64,000 nucleotides of DNA from Sphingomonas sp. Y57 (GCF_001015195.1 NZ_LDES01000047.1:33313-97312), one strand, 5' to 3'. Numbered from the stretch's first letter, positions 28,329 through 37,566 are shown. A program made the numbers and translations. Notes: a model not told the origin generated them from the letters alone.

Positions 28329-28526
28329 ATGATCGATACGCTTTCGCTGCTCCTGGCCCATTTCCTGATCGGCTTCGTCGCCCTGAAATTGCTGCTGCAC
28401 CCAGACCTGAACGAGGAACCGTCCCCGACAGGCCGCCATTTCAAGCCGGTACTGCCGAAGAAGCCGCCCACGCGCCGCGCTGGCGTCGAGACCGGCGAGT
28501 CGAGGCCCGGCTCCAACCGTGCGTGA
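28329..28526 (+). CDS. Small single-pass membrane protein
   Basis: A 65-residue protein with one hydrophobic helix (IDTLSLLLAHFLIGFVALKLL) and a basic, Pro-rich tail. The ATG at 28329 lies 63 bp from the divergent glycosyltransferase start. Its end overlaps the next start (GTG at 28519) by 8 nt, so it is coupled to the O-antigen-ligase-like protein. Function is unknown; an accessory role in the polymer ligase is possible. Confidence 0.6.
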   Translation: MIDTLSLLLAHFLIGFVALKLLLHPDLNEEPSPTGRHFKPVLPKKPPTRRAGVETGESRPGSNRA

Positions 28527-29979
28527 CCTTTTTCTCATCGGTTTCCTGGTCGCGATCCTGGTGGCGGGGTTCCGACGGCCGTTTCTCTTTGTCTGCGCCT
28601 ATGTCTATGTCGACATCGTCTCGCCCCAACGGCTGTCCTATTATCTGCTCAGTTCGATCCCGGTTTCGCTGATCGTATTCATCGCCGCCTTCCTGGGCTG
28701 GGCGATCAACGACGACAAGACGCTCAGCAAGCCGACGCCACGCCAGATCCTTCTGATCCTGCTGCTGCTCTATTGCGGCTATACGACCCTGACCGCCGAC
28801 TATCCCGATGCGGCCCGCGAAAAGTGGGACTGGGTGTGGAAGGCGCTGGTCTTCTCGATCTTCATGCCCATGACGCTCTACACGCGCATCCGCATCGAAG
28901 GCGTGCTGCTGTTCATGCTGCTCTGCCTGTCGTCGATCGCCGTGGTGGGCGGCGCCAAGACGCTGGCCGGCGGCGGCGGCTACGGTACCCTCAACCTGAT
29001 GGTCGCCAACAACAGCGGCATGTACGAGAGCAGCACGATATCGGCCTTCGCGATCTGTTCGATCCCGCTGATCCTCTACATGGCGAAATATTCGACGATC
29101 GTGCGGCCGACGCTCTTCTCGCGAATCTACTGGTATGCGCTCGCCTTCGCCTGCCTGCTTATCCCGATCGGCACACAGACGCGCACCGGCCTGCTGTGCA
29201 TCGTGTTGGCTGGCGTGCTCGAACTGCGCGCGACGAAGCGGCGCTTCCTCTACATCGGTATCATCGCGGCGATCGTCACGGCTGGCATTCCCTTCCTGCC
29301 GAAGAGCTATACCGAGCGCATGGATACCATCCAGGGGTATAAGGGCGATGCATCGGCATCCACCCGGCTCGCCGTGTGGAAATGGACGCTCGACTATTCG
29401 AAATCGCATCCGTTGGGCGGCGGCTTCGAAGCCTATCTCGGCAACAAGCTCACCATCGACATGAGCTACAAGACAGCCGACGGAACGGTCGTCAGCGTGG
29501 TCGGCTATGATGCCGGCCGATCCTTCCACAACGCCTATTTCGAGATGCTGGGTGAACAAGGCTATCCCGGGCTGGCCCTGTTCCTTGCGGTTCACCTGAT
29601 CGGCATTTTCCGCATGGAGGTCATCCGACGAAGTTACCTAAAGGAGGAAGGCCCGAATGCATGGGTCTCGCCGCTCGCCGCGGCGCTCCAGCATGCCCAT
29701 CTTATCTTCATGCTGGGCTCGTCCTTCGTCGGCATCGCCTTCCAACCTTATATCTACTACATCATCGCGGTCGAGATCGGCTTCGACCGCTATGTCCAGA
29801 TCCATGTGAAACGAAAGGTCTGGAACCCCTTTCGCAAGCGCAAGCGGGACGCTGCGGCGGAGGAGAAGAACGAGGTCGAGGAGGTTCCCGAACCCGAACC
29901 GGAACCCGAACGCCCCTTGTCGGCCGCGGCGGAACGTCGGCGCGCCCAGCCTCGTTGGGGCAATGTGAACGGCAAATGA
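28519..29979 (+). CDS. Exosortase-A-associated O-antigen-ligase-like membrane protein
   Basis: A 486-residue polytopic protein with about ten membrane helices and the ligase-type periplasmic loop (RSFHNAYFEMLGEQGYPGLA near residue 335). The N-terminal part (FLFVCAYVYVDIVSPQRLSYY) matches the family annotated as putative O-glycosylation ligase of exosortase-A systems. The C-terminal tail is highly charged (KRKRD, then repeats of Glu-Pro). It starts with GTG, overlapping the small upstream gene by 8 nt. It probably transfers or polymerises an exopolysaccharide unit. Confidence 0.84.
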   Translation: MRDLFLIGFLVAILVAGFRRPFLFVCAYVYVDIVSPQRLSYYLLSSIPVSLIVFIAAFLGWAINDDKTLSKPTPRQILLILLLLYCGYTTLTADYPDAAREKWDWVWKALVFSIFMPMTLYTRIRIEGVLLFMLLCLSSIAVVGGAKTLAGGGGYGTLNLMVANNSGMYESSTISAFAICSIPLILYMAKYSTIVRPTLFSRIYWYALAFACLLIPIGTQTRTGLLCIVLAGVLELRATKRRFLYIGIIAAIVTAGIPFLPKSYTERMDTIQGYKGDASASTRLAVWKWTLDYSKSHPLGGGFEAYLGNKLTIDMSYKTADGTVVSVVGYDAGRSFHNAYFEMLGEQGYPGLALFLAVHLIGIFRMEVIRRSYLKEEGPNAWVSPLAAALQHAHLIFMLGSSFVGIAFQPYIYYIIAVEIGFDRYVQIHVKRKVWNPFRKRKRDAAAEEKNEVEEVPEPEPEPERPLSAAAERRRAQPRWGNVNGK

Positions 29980-29990
29980 TGGAAGGTTGA

Positions 29991-31190
29991 ATGGCGAAGA
30001 CGAGCAATGCCGCGATCGGCGCCGACATATCGACGCCGATCCAGTCGCTCGGCGACCTCGAGCAGTTTTGGCAGCAGACACAGGGCTGGATCGGCAATCA
30101 TTATCTGAGCATCGCGATCGCCTGCGCGAGCGGCGCGCTCATCATTGCGCTGCTCTATGGCCTGAGGATGCTCGGTACCCGGCTGTGTCGGCGCGAGCAT
30201 CTCGGCCACTGGTCGCGGATCATCGGTCGGGCGATAGCACGTACGAATATCTTCTTCATCGTCATGCTCGCGGCGCGGCTGGTCAGCGGCTACGCGACGC
30301 CGCCCGCAGTCGTCGCCGGGACGATCGGCTTCCTGTTCACGGTCGCTACCGCCGTCCAGGCGGCACTGTGGGTACGCGAACTGATCATCGGAATTGTCGA
30401 GCACCGCGCAGGCGACGAGGATGGCATGTCCTCCTCTACCCTCGGCTCGGCAATCGGCATCATCCGCCTGCTCGTCACCGCGGTCTGCTTCATCGTCGCA
30501 ACGCTGCTCATCCTCGACAATATCGGGGTCAACATCACTGGCCTCGTCGCCAGCCTGGGCATCGGCGGCATCGCCATCGGCCTTGCCGCGCAGGGCATCT
30601 TCTCCGACCTGTTCGCGAGCCTCGCGATCATCTTCGACAAGCCCTTCCGGCGCGGCGATACCGTGAAGTGGGACCAGACAACCGGCACCGTCGAATCGAT
30701 CGGCCTGAAGACGACGCGGGTTCGCTCCACCGCGGGCGAGGAGGTGGTGATCTCGAACACCAACCTGCTCAACAAGGAACTGCACAACCTGGCGCACACC
30801 CTGCGGCGGCGGGCGACGCTGATGCTCAGCGTCACCTATCAGACGCCACCCGAGGTCTGCCGCCGTATCCCCGAGATGGTGAAAGCAATCGTCACCGCTC
30901 ACGAAAAGGCGGTGTTCCTCCATTGCTGCATGGTCAATTTCGCCCCGTCCAGCCTCGATTATGAGCTGCTGTTCGATGTGCTCGATGAAGACGGCGAGGT
31001 CTTCAACAACGCTCGCCACGACATCTGCATCACGATCCTTGAAACCTTCGCGAAGGAAGGGATCGAGTTCGCCTACCCGACTCAGACGACCTTCACTGCG
31101 GCGCCCGACGGTAGGATGATCATGCCTTATCCGGAGGCGCCCGACCCGTCATCCAGGCCTGTCCGCAAAACCGCGCGCCCGTCGGCCTGA
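29991..31190 (+). CDS. MscS-family mechanosensitive channel
   Basis: A 399-residue inner-membrane protein. Extra N-terminal helices (about 38-60 and 85-130) precede the MscS core. The pore-lining helix GIGGIAIGLAAQGIFSD (about 180-197) leads into the conserved DLFASLAIIFDKPFRRGD. The beta domain and cytoplasmic vestibule follow. It would release solutes at hypo-osmotic shock. The ATG has GGAAGG four bases upstream and lies 11 bp after the ligase stop, so the channel is expressed with the polysaccharide genes. Confidence 0.9.
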   Translation: MAKTSNAAIGADISTPIQSLGDLEQFWQQTQGWIGNHYLSIAIACASGALIIALLYGLRMLGTRLCRREHLGHWSRIIGRAIARTNIFFIVMLAARLVSGYATPPAVVAGTIGFLFTVATAVQAALWVRELIIGIVEHRAGDEDGMSSSTLGSAIGIIRLLVTAVCFIVATLLILDNIGVNITGLVASLGIGGIAIGLAAQGIFSDLFASLAIIFDKPFRRGDTVKWDQTTGTVESIGLKTTRVRSTAGEEVVISNTNLLNKELHNLAHTLRRRATLMLSVTYQTPPEVCRRIPEMVKAIVTAHEKAVFLHCCMVNFAPSSLDYELLFDVLDEDGEVFNNARHDICITILETFAKEGIEFAYPTQTTFTAAPDGRMIMPYPEAPDPSSRPVRKTARPSA

Positions 31191-31214
31191 CGCTGCCGCC
31201 GACGGCGGCATCCG

Positions 31215-32414
31215 TCACTGGCGGGAGAGTTCCAGGCTGTCGACGATGATCTCGGCATCCTCCTGGTCACCGCGGCCGGCGACGATCAGCGCCAGTTGCT
31301 GTCCCTTGCAGTCGGCCGGAATGTCGAGCTGGCCGGCATAGTGCGAAGACGTTCTGCGTACCGGGAGTTCGAGCGACCAGGCCCGCCGGTCACCGGGCAG
31401 GCATCGCATCTCCCACTTCGCGGCGGCCACGACGTCTTCGTCCGGCGCCTCGACCTTTTGGCTGAAGCGGTAGCGCCCGGCCGGCAGCACCAGGGTCCGG
31501 GCCGCTACCGTCTCCGGCCGCGCGGTCGAGACCCGCACCTGAAGCCGTCCCGTGTCGTCGCGCCGGCCGGTCACGGTCTGCCGATCGGCCAGTGACCAAG
31601 CGAACGGGCCAAAGCGCATGTCGGTCGTCGCGGCCGAGAAGCGCGGGTCGGTTGCCAGACCGGCGGCATGAATGGTGCGCAAATAGGCACGGGCGACGTC
31701 GAATTCCCCCTTTGCGGCGACTCCGTTCAGAATGCGCCTATCGAGATCATCATAGATCGGCGACCGCGGCAGCCCGCCGGCGGCGACCACGAGCGAGCCG
31801 ACATGCTCGCCGGCGTCGCCCTCCCCCAGGGCATAGCGCATCAGGTAAGGTATCCAGGGACGCGACTGTCGGACATAGGGTGCCAGCGCCGCCTGCATCC
31901 CCGGATCGAACAATGCCGCAGACAGGGCTGGATACATTACCTCCCCGGCAAGCGGTGTGGCGGTCAGCGCTTCGTCGAAATGGCGCGCGACGGCAGCCGC
32001 GTCGCCACGATCGAGAGCGCCCTCGATCAGCAGCCAGGAGGTACCGAGTTCCCGACGTGTGAGACGGTAGGATAGCTGTACCAGGCGATCGGCCGCGCCG
32101 TGGCGTCCCGCCGCCCCCTCCGCGACCGCGATCTGCCGCAGGGCCGCAGCGGTCAGCGGCTCGGACCGCAAGGCCCGTCGGGCGACAACCGCGACGGCGG
32201 CGGCGCGCGCGGGGGTCATTTCCCCTTCCGCCTGGTGCTGATCCTGGTGCAGGGTCAGGGCGACCGCATCGCCGGGCCGGACCCGCAGCGCACGGTCCGG
32301 ATCAATCGCCCGCCAGCGGCTGGCCGTCGCGTCGATGCCGGCCGCGAGCGCGAGGCCCAGAGTTCCGAGACCCAGAAGAGCCCTGCCCCAGGACGTGACA
32401 AGCGGCCGATCCAC
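31215..32414 (-). CDS. Hypothetical membrane-anchored protein of the exopolysaccharide locus
   Basis: A 399-residue protein with one N-terminal hydrophobic helix (about 10-28, uncleaved-looking). A helical repeat-like region follows (about 65-210, Ala/Arg-rich, TPR-like spacing), then a C-terminal beta-rich domain (VLPAGRYRFSQKVEAPDE, then LSRQ end). It starts with GTG, 12 bp after the wzc stop, and so is likely cotranscribed. No family assigned. The position suggests a periplasmic accessory factor of polymer export. Confidence 0.72.
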   Translation of the reverse strand: MDRPLVTSWGRALLGLGTLGLALAAGIDATASRWRAIDPDRALRVRPGDAVALTLHQDQHQAEGEMTPARAAAVAVVARRALRSEPLTAAALRQIAVAEGAAGRHGAADRLVQLSYRLTRRELGTSWLLIEGALDRGDAAAVARHFDEALTATPLAGEVMYPALSAALFDPGMQAALAPYVRQSRPWIPYLMRYALGEGDAGEHVGSLVVAAGGLPRSPIYDDLDRRILNGVAAKGEFDVARAYLRTIHAAGLATDPRFSAATTDMRFGPFAWSLADRQTVTGRRDDTGRLQVRVSTARPETVAARTLVLPAGRYRFSQKVEAPDEDVVAAAKWEMRCLPGDRRAWSLELPVRRTSSHYAGQLDIPADCKGQQLALIVAGRGDQEDAEIIVDSLELSRQ

Positions 32415-32426
32415 TGCGGGAGCCCG

Positions 32427-34646
32427 TCAGGCGGCCTTGTGCTCTATGTCGTCGCCATAGCCGTAGCCATAACCATAGCCGTAGCCGTAAGCGAGTTCGC
32501 TCGCCTTGATCTTGGTCAGCACCGTGCCGAAGATATGGGTGTTGACCATCCGCAGACGGCTGATCGCCGCCCGAACGGCACGCACCGCTGCGCCCTCGGC
32601 CTGGATGACGAGCACGGCGCCCTCAACTGCGCGACCGAGCAGCGGGGCATCGGACAGGCCGAGGATCGGCGGGGCGTCGATGACGATATGGTCGAACATG
32701 CCCTGCAGTTCCGCGACGATGTGCCGGATGCGGTCACTGCTGAGCAGTTCGGCGGCGCTCGGCGGCTTCGGCCCGGAGGTCAGCACCGAAAGCCCCTTGT
32801 GCGGCGTGCTCCGGATCAGCGCAGCGACATTGTCGTCGCCGGCCAGGGCATTGCTGAGCCCCACCCCGTTGTCGACGCCGAGCAGGTGGTGGATGTCCGG
32901 CGAACGCATGTCGCCGTCCACCAGCAGGACAGTCTTGCCGGTGCGGCCGATGATCCGAGCCAATGCATAGGACGTCGTCGACTTGCCCTCGGCCGGCTGG
33001 GTGCTGGTGACGATGAAGGATCGCGGCAGCCCGTGATCGGTGGTGAAGGCCAGGTTCGAACGGATCGTGAAATAGGCTTCGGAGAAATAGGATTTCGGAT
33101 CCTCGATGCCTTCCGTGACCGACGAGTCGGTCAGCGGTACATGGCCCAGCAGCGGAAGCTGAAACAGCTGCTGAATCTGGCCGGGCTGGCTGATCCCCTC
33201 GTCGATCTGCTCAAGTGCAAGCGTCGCCAGGACCGCCAGGGCGAGGCCGATGGCGAAGGCGAGCGCCATGTTCTTGGGAAGGCTCGGCGCCGAAGGCGTC
33301 GAGGGCACGCCGGCCGGGTCGACGACGACGATGTTGCTGACGCCGACCGAGCCGGCGATGCCGATTTCCTTGTAGCGCTGGAGGAGCGCATCATAGAGTT
33401 GCCGGTTGGTATCCGCCTCGCGCTGGAAGATGTTATACTGGATTGCATCGTGCTGCTGCGCGTCAAGACGGCCTTTCAACGCCGTGACCTGGGCAGTCAG
33501 TTCCTGCTCGCGCTTCGTCGCCTCGCGGTAGCTCTGGGCGCGACTGTTGCCGACGCGTGCCGTCTCGCGGGCGATCGCCTCGTCGAGCGACTTGATCTGC
33601 ATCATCAGCGCCTTGGCGGTGGGATAGTTCGGTTCAAACCGGACGATCATCTTGGCGTAGTCTGACGCGACGTCAGCGCGCTTCTGGCGAAGCTGGGTGA
33701 TGGTGGGATTGGTGAGCGCGTCGACATTGTCGTCGTCGCTCCTCCCCGTCAGCCGGCTCTCCGCGGCGATCCGGTCGGCCCGGGCCGCGTTCAGCGCGGT
33801 GTTGAGCGCTTCGAGGTCGCTCTGGATCATGGTCCGCTGGACCTGCGTCTTTCCGTCAGTGCCGCGAACCGCGTCGAGCGTGACGATATCGTTGCGCGAC
33901 GCATAGGTCACCGCTTCGCGTTCCGACTGTTCGAGCCGGGCCCGTAGATTACCCAGCCGTTCCTCGAGGAAGCGGCGGGCATCGGCGGTGGATGCGAGCT
34001 GACGGTCCATGCTCGCGGCAATGAACTGGCTCGCCCAGGCATTGACCACCTGCGCGGAAAGCGTCGGGGATCGGCTGGTATAGGAGAGGTTGACCAGGCG
34101 GGACCGACGGACCGGGGAAATATCGATACTGTCCAGCAGCAGCTTGGTCGCCAGCTTCTCGCGGGCGGCGAGCTGCGCGGCGGTGAGGTTCGACTTGTCC
34201 GCCGCGCCGAAGCGTTCGGTGTCGAGCGAGATGCCGTGCGCGGCGAAGAAGTCGTCCTGCCGGGCGAGCCCCAGCTTGCGGGTCACCCGCTCACCCAACG
34301 AATAGGACCGGAGCAAGGCGTATTGAGTCTCGTAGAACTCCATGTCGCTGTCGGCGGTGGCGGAATCCAGACCCTCGACATTGGTGATCTTCTTCTGCTC
34401 GCGGCTGATCTCGATCTGCGAGTTCGCCGTGTAGCGTGCCGGCGTCAGCAACGTGACGATCAGGCCGACCGCAAGCGCCCCGGCGATGATCGCGCCGATC
34501 AGCCAGCGCCAGCGGAGCGCCGTATGCCAATATTGCTTGAGGATCGGCGGGAGGGCGTAACTGTCGTTGACATGACCGCCCTGTCCCAGGCCGGAAGCCT
34601 TGGGGTCCAATGATCCGCCACCTTGAACTTGTGCCGCTTCACGCAT
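32427..34646 (-). CDS. Polysaccharide co-polymerase / tyrosine autokinase (Wzc-like)
   Basis: A 739-residue Wzc-type protein. The N-terminal Wzz chain-length domain (two membrane helices, near 45-70 and 465-485) encloses a periplasmic coiled-coil region. The C-terminal BY-kinase has Walker A TQPAEGKSTT near residue 550, Walker A' VLLVDGDMR near 575 and Walker B HIVIDAPP near 655. The tail carries six Tyr-Gly pairs as the autophosphorylation cluster. The ATG at 34646 is preferred to the TTG three bases earlier. It works with the Wza-like exporter encoded just upstream. Confidence 0.92.
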   Translation of the reverse strand: MREAAQVQGGGSLDPKASGLGQGGHVNDSYALPPILKQYWHTALRWRWLIGAIIAGALAVGLIVTLLTPARYTANSQIEISREQKKITNVEGLDSATADSDMEFYETQYALLRSYSLGERVTRKLGLARQDDFFAAHGISLDTERFGAADKSNLTAAQLAAREKLATKLLLDSIDISPVRRSRLVNLSYTSRSPTLSAQVVNAWASQFIAASMDRQLASTADARRFLEERLGNLRARLEQSEREAVTYASRNDIVTLDAVRGTDGKTQVQRTMIQSDLEALNTALNAARADRIAAESRLTGRSDDDNVDALTNPTITQLRQKRADVASDYAKMIVRFEPNYPTAKALMMQIKSLDEAIARETARVGNSRAQSYREATKREQELTAQVTALKGRLDAQQHDAIQYNIFQREADTNRQLYDALLQRYKEIGIAGSVGVSNIVVVDPAGVPSTPSAPSLPKNMALAFAIGLALAVLATLALEQIDEGISQPGQIQQLFQLPLLGHVPLTDSSVTEGIEDPKSYFSEAYFTIRSNLAFTTDHGLPRSFIVTSTQPAEGKSTTSYALARIIGRTGKTVLLVDGDMRSPDIHHLLGVDNGVGLSNALAGDDNVAALIRSTPHKGLSVLTSGPKPPSAAELLSSDRIRHIVAELQGMFDHIVIDAPPILGLSDAPLLGRAVEGAVLVIQAEGAAVRAVRAAISRLRMVNTHIFGTVLTKIKASELAYGYGYGYGYGYGDDIEHKAA
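32454..32489 (-). repeat. Six-unit Tyr-Gly codon repeat at the Wzc C-terminus
   Basis: Thirty-six bases encode (Tyr-Gly)6 by TAC/TAT and GGC/GGT codons just before the terminal DDIEHKAA. The hexanucleotide repetition could expand or contract by slippage and change the number of phosphorylatable tyrosines without a frameshift. Confidence 0.75.
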
Positions 34647-34680
34647 CAATTTTTTCCACTAACGCAGATCGCCGAGCGAT

Positions 34681-35442
34681 CTATCTGAACCGGTCCACGG
34701 CGACGATGATCGGCGTCGTGAGCAGCGGAACCACCTGGAGGAGATCCTTGAAGGTCCGGCGTGCGCGCGACTCGCCGACCACGACAACATCGTTGGCGTA
34801 TATGTCGGGGTCGGCATAGGCACCGACGCGGATCTGCTTGAGGCTGTAGAGCGCCGCATATTGCTCGCCCTTCACCGTACGGAAGACGACGACCTCGTTG
34901 AGTTTCGCGAACTCGTCGGTGCCGCCCGCCAGTGCCACCGCACGCAGCAGCGTCATCCGGCCGACCACCGGGAAGAGGCCCGGCCTTTTGACCTGCCCTT
35001 CCACCGTGACCACCTGGCTGACGGTCTGGTCGAGATTGACGGTTACCTGCGGGTTGCGGACGAAATTGGTCGCGAGCTTCTGCTGCAGCAGTATCTCGAT
35101 CTCACCCGGCGTCAGGCCTGACACGTTGAGCACGCCGACCAGCGGAAAGGAGATGCGACCGCTCGCATCGACCTGCGCCTTGCGGTTGGAAAGCTCGTCG
35201 ATGCCGAACACGTCGATCGCCAGCTTGTCGAATGGCCCGACGATATAGGGTCGTTCGGTTTCCACCATGTCGGATCGGTCCGGTGGCGGCAGCTCGGTCG
35301 CGTCGAGAACCTGCAGATTGGGCGCACCGCCGATCTTGGGCGGGCCCGCGCAGCTCGCCAGCATCAGCATGACCATCAGGGCCGTCGAGCCCTTCTGCCA
35401 CGCGCCTGAACCAACGGACGAGGATTTTCGTTGAAGAAACAA
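34681..35442 (-). CDS. Polysaccharide export lipoprotein (Wza/GumB-like)
   Basis: About 253 residues from a TTG start at 35442 with GAGGGG seven bases upstream. A lipobox LASC places the acylated Cys at residue 31. The poly-export domain (YIVGPFDKLAIDVFG near residue 65) is followed by SLBB-like beta-grasp repeats (VTVEGQVKRPGLFPV and RAVALAGGTDEFAKLNEVVVFR). It forms the outer-membrane exit channel for exopolysaccharide with the Wzc-like kinase. A longer frame starting at 35592 overlaps the upstream ligase gene and was rejected. Confidence 0.85.
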   Translation of the reverse strand: MFLQRKSSSVGSGAWQKGSTALMVMLMLASCAGPPKIGGAPNLQVLDATELPPPDRSDMVETERPYIVGPFDKLAIDVFGIDELSNRKAQVDASGRISFPLVGVLNVSGLTPGEIEILLQQKLATNFVRNPQVTVNLDQTVSQVVTVEGQVKRPGLFPVVGRMTLLRAVALAGGTDEFAKLNEVVVFRTVKGEQYAALYSLKQIRVGAYADPDIYANDVVVVGESRARRTFKDLLQVVPLLTTPIIVAVDRFR

Positions 35443-35453
35443 GTGCAAGCCCC

Positions 35454-36830
35454 TCAAACCCCTTCTTTCGTCGCCCGATCGGGCCCGAACGAACCTACCC
35501 ATAGGACCATGACACAAAAGAAGCACGCCAGCGATGGCACACGCAAGGGATAGTCGCTGATACTCGCTGCGGCGAAGATCAGCACTGTCCAAAGACCGGC
35601 CCCGGCGAGCAGCGCATCATCGTCCCGGTCCGCGCGCGATCGCCACCATCGCAGCGCCATTCTGAAGAAGGCGACGGCCGCCACGCCCACCAGCAGCAGC
35701 GCGGGCAGTCCTCCCGTGATCAGCAGCTCCAGCCAGTCGTTATGCGCATGGAAGAACATGCTGGAGGCCAGCAGGTTCGACGGCTCGTCGATCTTGAACA
35801 GATCGGCAAAGGCCCCGAAGCCACCACCCAGCGGGAAATAGGTCATTGCCGTCGACAGCATCGGCCCCCAGGCCCGGAACCTGGCATCGTCCGCCGTCGA
35901 GGTCTCGACGATCCGGTCGATCGCCACCGCGCGGCCCAACAGGACCGTAAGCAGGACCAGCGCGAGGATGACCAGAGCCACGGCCGCGCGCAGAATGTGC
36001 CGCCGCCCGCCGTCCTGTCGTGCCCCGCCGCCCGGCATCGTGTACAGGAAGGGAACGCTGGCGAAGCCGATCACCATCATCGCCATGCCGTTGCGCGACC
36101 CGGTAACGAGAAGGAGCGGCAACAGGACCGCGCCGATCGCCAACGCGACCGCGGTACGCAAGCGGGCATCGATCGCCGAGGAGCGCGCGGCCGATGCGAA
36201 AACCGCCAGCAGTGGAAAAAGCGACGCGAGGAAGATCGCCTGATGGTTGCGATTGGCGAACAGCCCGACCGCCCTGTTGGTTACGCGATAGAAATAGAGA
36301 GGCCCGCTGGGGTCTCCGCCGAGCTGGAGCACGGCCAGGACCGCGCTCGACAATCCTATGGCGATGAGAAGCATGGCAATACGCCACCGCCCCTGCCCGT
36401 CGAGTTGCGAAGCGAGGACCAACGCTGCGAGCGGCGGAATGAGAGCGAACAGCGCGTTCCAGGTCGCCGAGGGCACCAGACTGATCGGGCGCCATACCGG
36501 CCCGAGTCCCGCAGCCGCATCGATCTGGGTGATCAGCCCCCGCCCCGGGAACAAAGCCCAGACGGCTGGCGGCAGCGGTATGAGCTGGACCAGGACGAGC
36601 CCCACAATCGCCGCAGCCATGCCGTAAGCAAAGCGATATCGCCGGAGCGTGGAGCGGCTCAGGCCCCAGAGCCCGACTCCCAGCAATATCGCGGCGGCCG
36701 GACGCAGCACGACCAGCGAGGCGATATCGGATCGCGAGCCACCGCCGGTCAGGAAGACAAGGATGAGCAGCGCGCCCAGCGCAAACAGGGCGATGTCGGA
36801 CCGACCGGCGCCTGTAGCCGCAGCCCTCAT
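35454..36830 (-). CDS. O-antigen ligase / polymerase-like membrane protein
   Basis: A 458-residue polytopic protein with about 11 membrane helices. The ligase-family periplasmic loop and the signature FFHAHNDWLELLITGGLPALLL near residue 360 place it in the O-antigen ligase/Wzy family. It is the second such protein in this locus and is of a different subfamily from the one at 28519. It probably polymerises repeat units or transfers polymer to an acceptor. It lies 11 bp upstream of the Wza-like gene, in the same transcription unit as wza-wzc. Confidence 0.84.
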   Translation of the reverse strand: MRAAATGAGRSDIALFALGALLILVFLTGGGSRSDIASLVVLRPAAAILLGVGLWGLSRSTLRRYRFAYGMAAAIVGLVLVQLIPLPPAVWALFPGRGLITQIDAAAGLGPVWRPISLVPSATWNALFALIPPLAALVLASQLDGQGRWRIAMLLIAIGLSSAVLAVLQLGGDPSGPLYFYRVTNRAVGLFANRNHQAIFLASLFPLLAVFASAARSSAIDARLRTAVALAIGAVLLPLLLVTGSRNGMAMMVIGFASVPFLYTMPGGGARQDGGRRHILRAAVALVILALVLLTVLLGRAVAIDRIVETSTADDARFRAWGPMLSTAMTYFPLGGGFGAFADLFKIDEPSNLLASSMFFHAHNDWLELLITGGLPALLLVGVAAVAFFRMALRWWRSRADRDDDALLAGAGLWTVLIFAAASISDYPLRVPSLACFFCVMVLWVGSFGPDRATKEGV

Positions 36831-37182
36831 GCGCCCGTCCGGGTGTCCCGAAGCTGTTTAAAACCGGTCGATGCCATTGCCTTCGACGCACCCCCCGCGG
36901 AGAGCGGCCGAATCGCGCCCTACGCCGCCCTGTTTGTACGGGATAAATAGCCCTGCGCTGTGACCCGCCGCACAGCCGCGTCAGTGCATAACCTACGCAG
37001 AAAAAATAGAAAGATGTCTCGGCATCCTTTGATGCCGTCCTGCGACGAATCGAACATCCGCCAGGAATATCCGCGACAAACCGAAGCGGATCGCAAGAGC
37101 CGGCTATCGCAGGAGCAGAGTCGTTCGACGCAAAAAGGGCGGCTGACGCCGCCCTTTCGACCTATAGGTAGTAGCGTCAGCC
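36831..37182. other. Intergenic region without a recognised gene
   Basis: 352 bp between the ligase gene and the Gly/Ala-rich protein gene, both leftward. It contains the terminator of the latter at 37132-37157 and, nearer 36940, an AT-richer stretch around GGGATAAATAG that may hold the promoter of the ligase-wza-wzc unit. No convincing open frame was found. Confidence 0.5.
37132..37157 (-). terminator. Rho-independent terminator of the Gly/Ala-rich protein gene
   Basis: Read on the minus strand, AAAGGGCGGC and GCCGCCCTTT form a 10-bp perfect stem with a 4-nt loop, followed by five T residues. It lies 26 bp after the stop of the gene at 37183. Confidence 0.82.
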
Positions 37183-37566
37183 TTACGGGCTGTTGCTGCC
37201 ACCACCGCTCGAGGCCGCAACGGCCACGCCAGCAGCAGCCGCGACGCCTGCAATCGCGCCCGCGACACCAAGACCACCAGCAGCAGCTCCGCCACCAGCA
37301 GCAGCTCCGCCACCAGCAGCAGCTCCGCCACCAGCCGCACCGCCACCGGCGTCGCCAGCGCCCTCGAGCTGCGCCAGCTCGACAGCATTCTTGCGCGCGA
37401 CCTTCTTGTTGAGGCGCACGACAACGCCGGACCGCATCTTCGTGCCAATCGCCTTAGCGGCTGCACGGCTCAGCGTGGGTCCGGCTTCGGGAACAGCCGC
37501 AGCAACAGGAGCCGCGACAAACGCAGCAATCGCAAGCGACGAAGCAATCTTACCAAAGCTCTTCAC
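37183..37566 (-). CDS. Small secreted Gly/Ala-rich repeat protein
   Basis: A 127-residue secreted protein from a GTG start at 37566, chosen for AAGGAGG five bases upstream. A signal peptide (SFGKIASSLAIAAFVAAPVAAA) is followed by a basic segment (TKMRSGVVVRLNKKVARKNAVE) and a GGGAAA hexapeptide repeat (three perfect units plus remnants). The hydrophobic Gly/Ala end is AGAIAGVAAAAGVAVAASSGGG. It has its own terminator. It could insert in or coat the envelope; no family recognised. It lies between exopolysaccharide genes and is divergent from the initiating transferase. Confidence 0.75.
   Translation of the reverse strand: MKSFGKIASSLAIAAFVAAPVAAAVPEAGPTLSRAAAKAIGTKMRSGVVVRLNKKVARKNAVELAQLEGAGDAGGGAAGGGAAAGGGAAAGGGAAAGGLGVAGAIAGVAAAAGVAVAASSGGGSNSP
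37274..37345 (-). repeat. 18-bp tandem repeat encoding GGGAAA
   Basis: CCACCAGCAGCAGCTCCG (plus-strand reading) occurs three times head to tail (37274-37327), followed by a degenerate fourth copy. Copy-number change would lengthen or shorten the Gly/Ala-rich protein in frame. Confidence 0.85.

Noticed and set aside
37274..37345. CRISPR-like array
   Set aside because: The 18-bp units are adjacent with no spacers and lie in frame inside a protein gene, so this is a coding tandem repeat.
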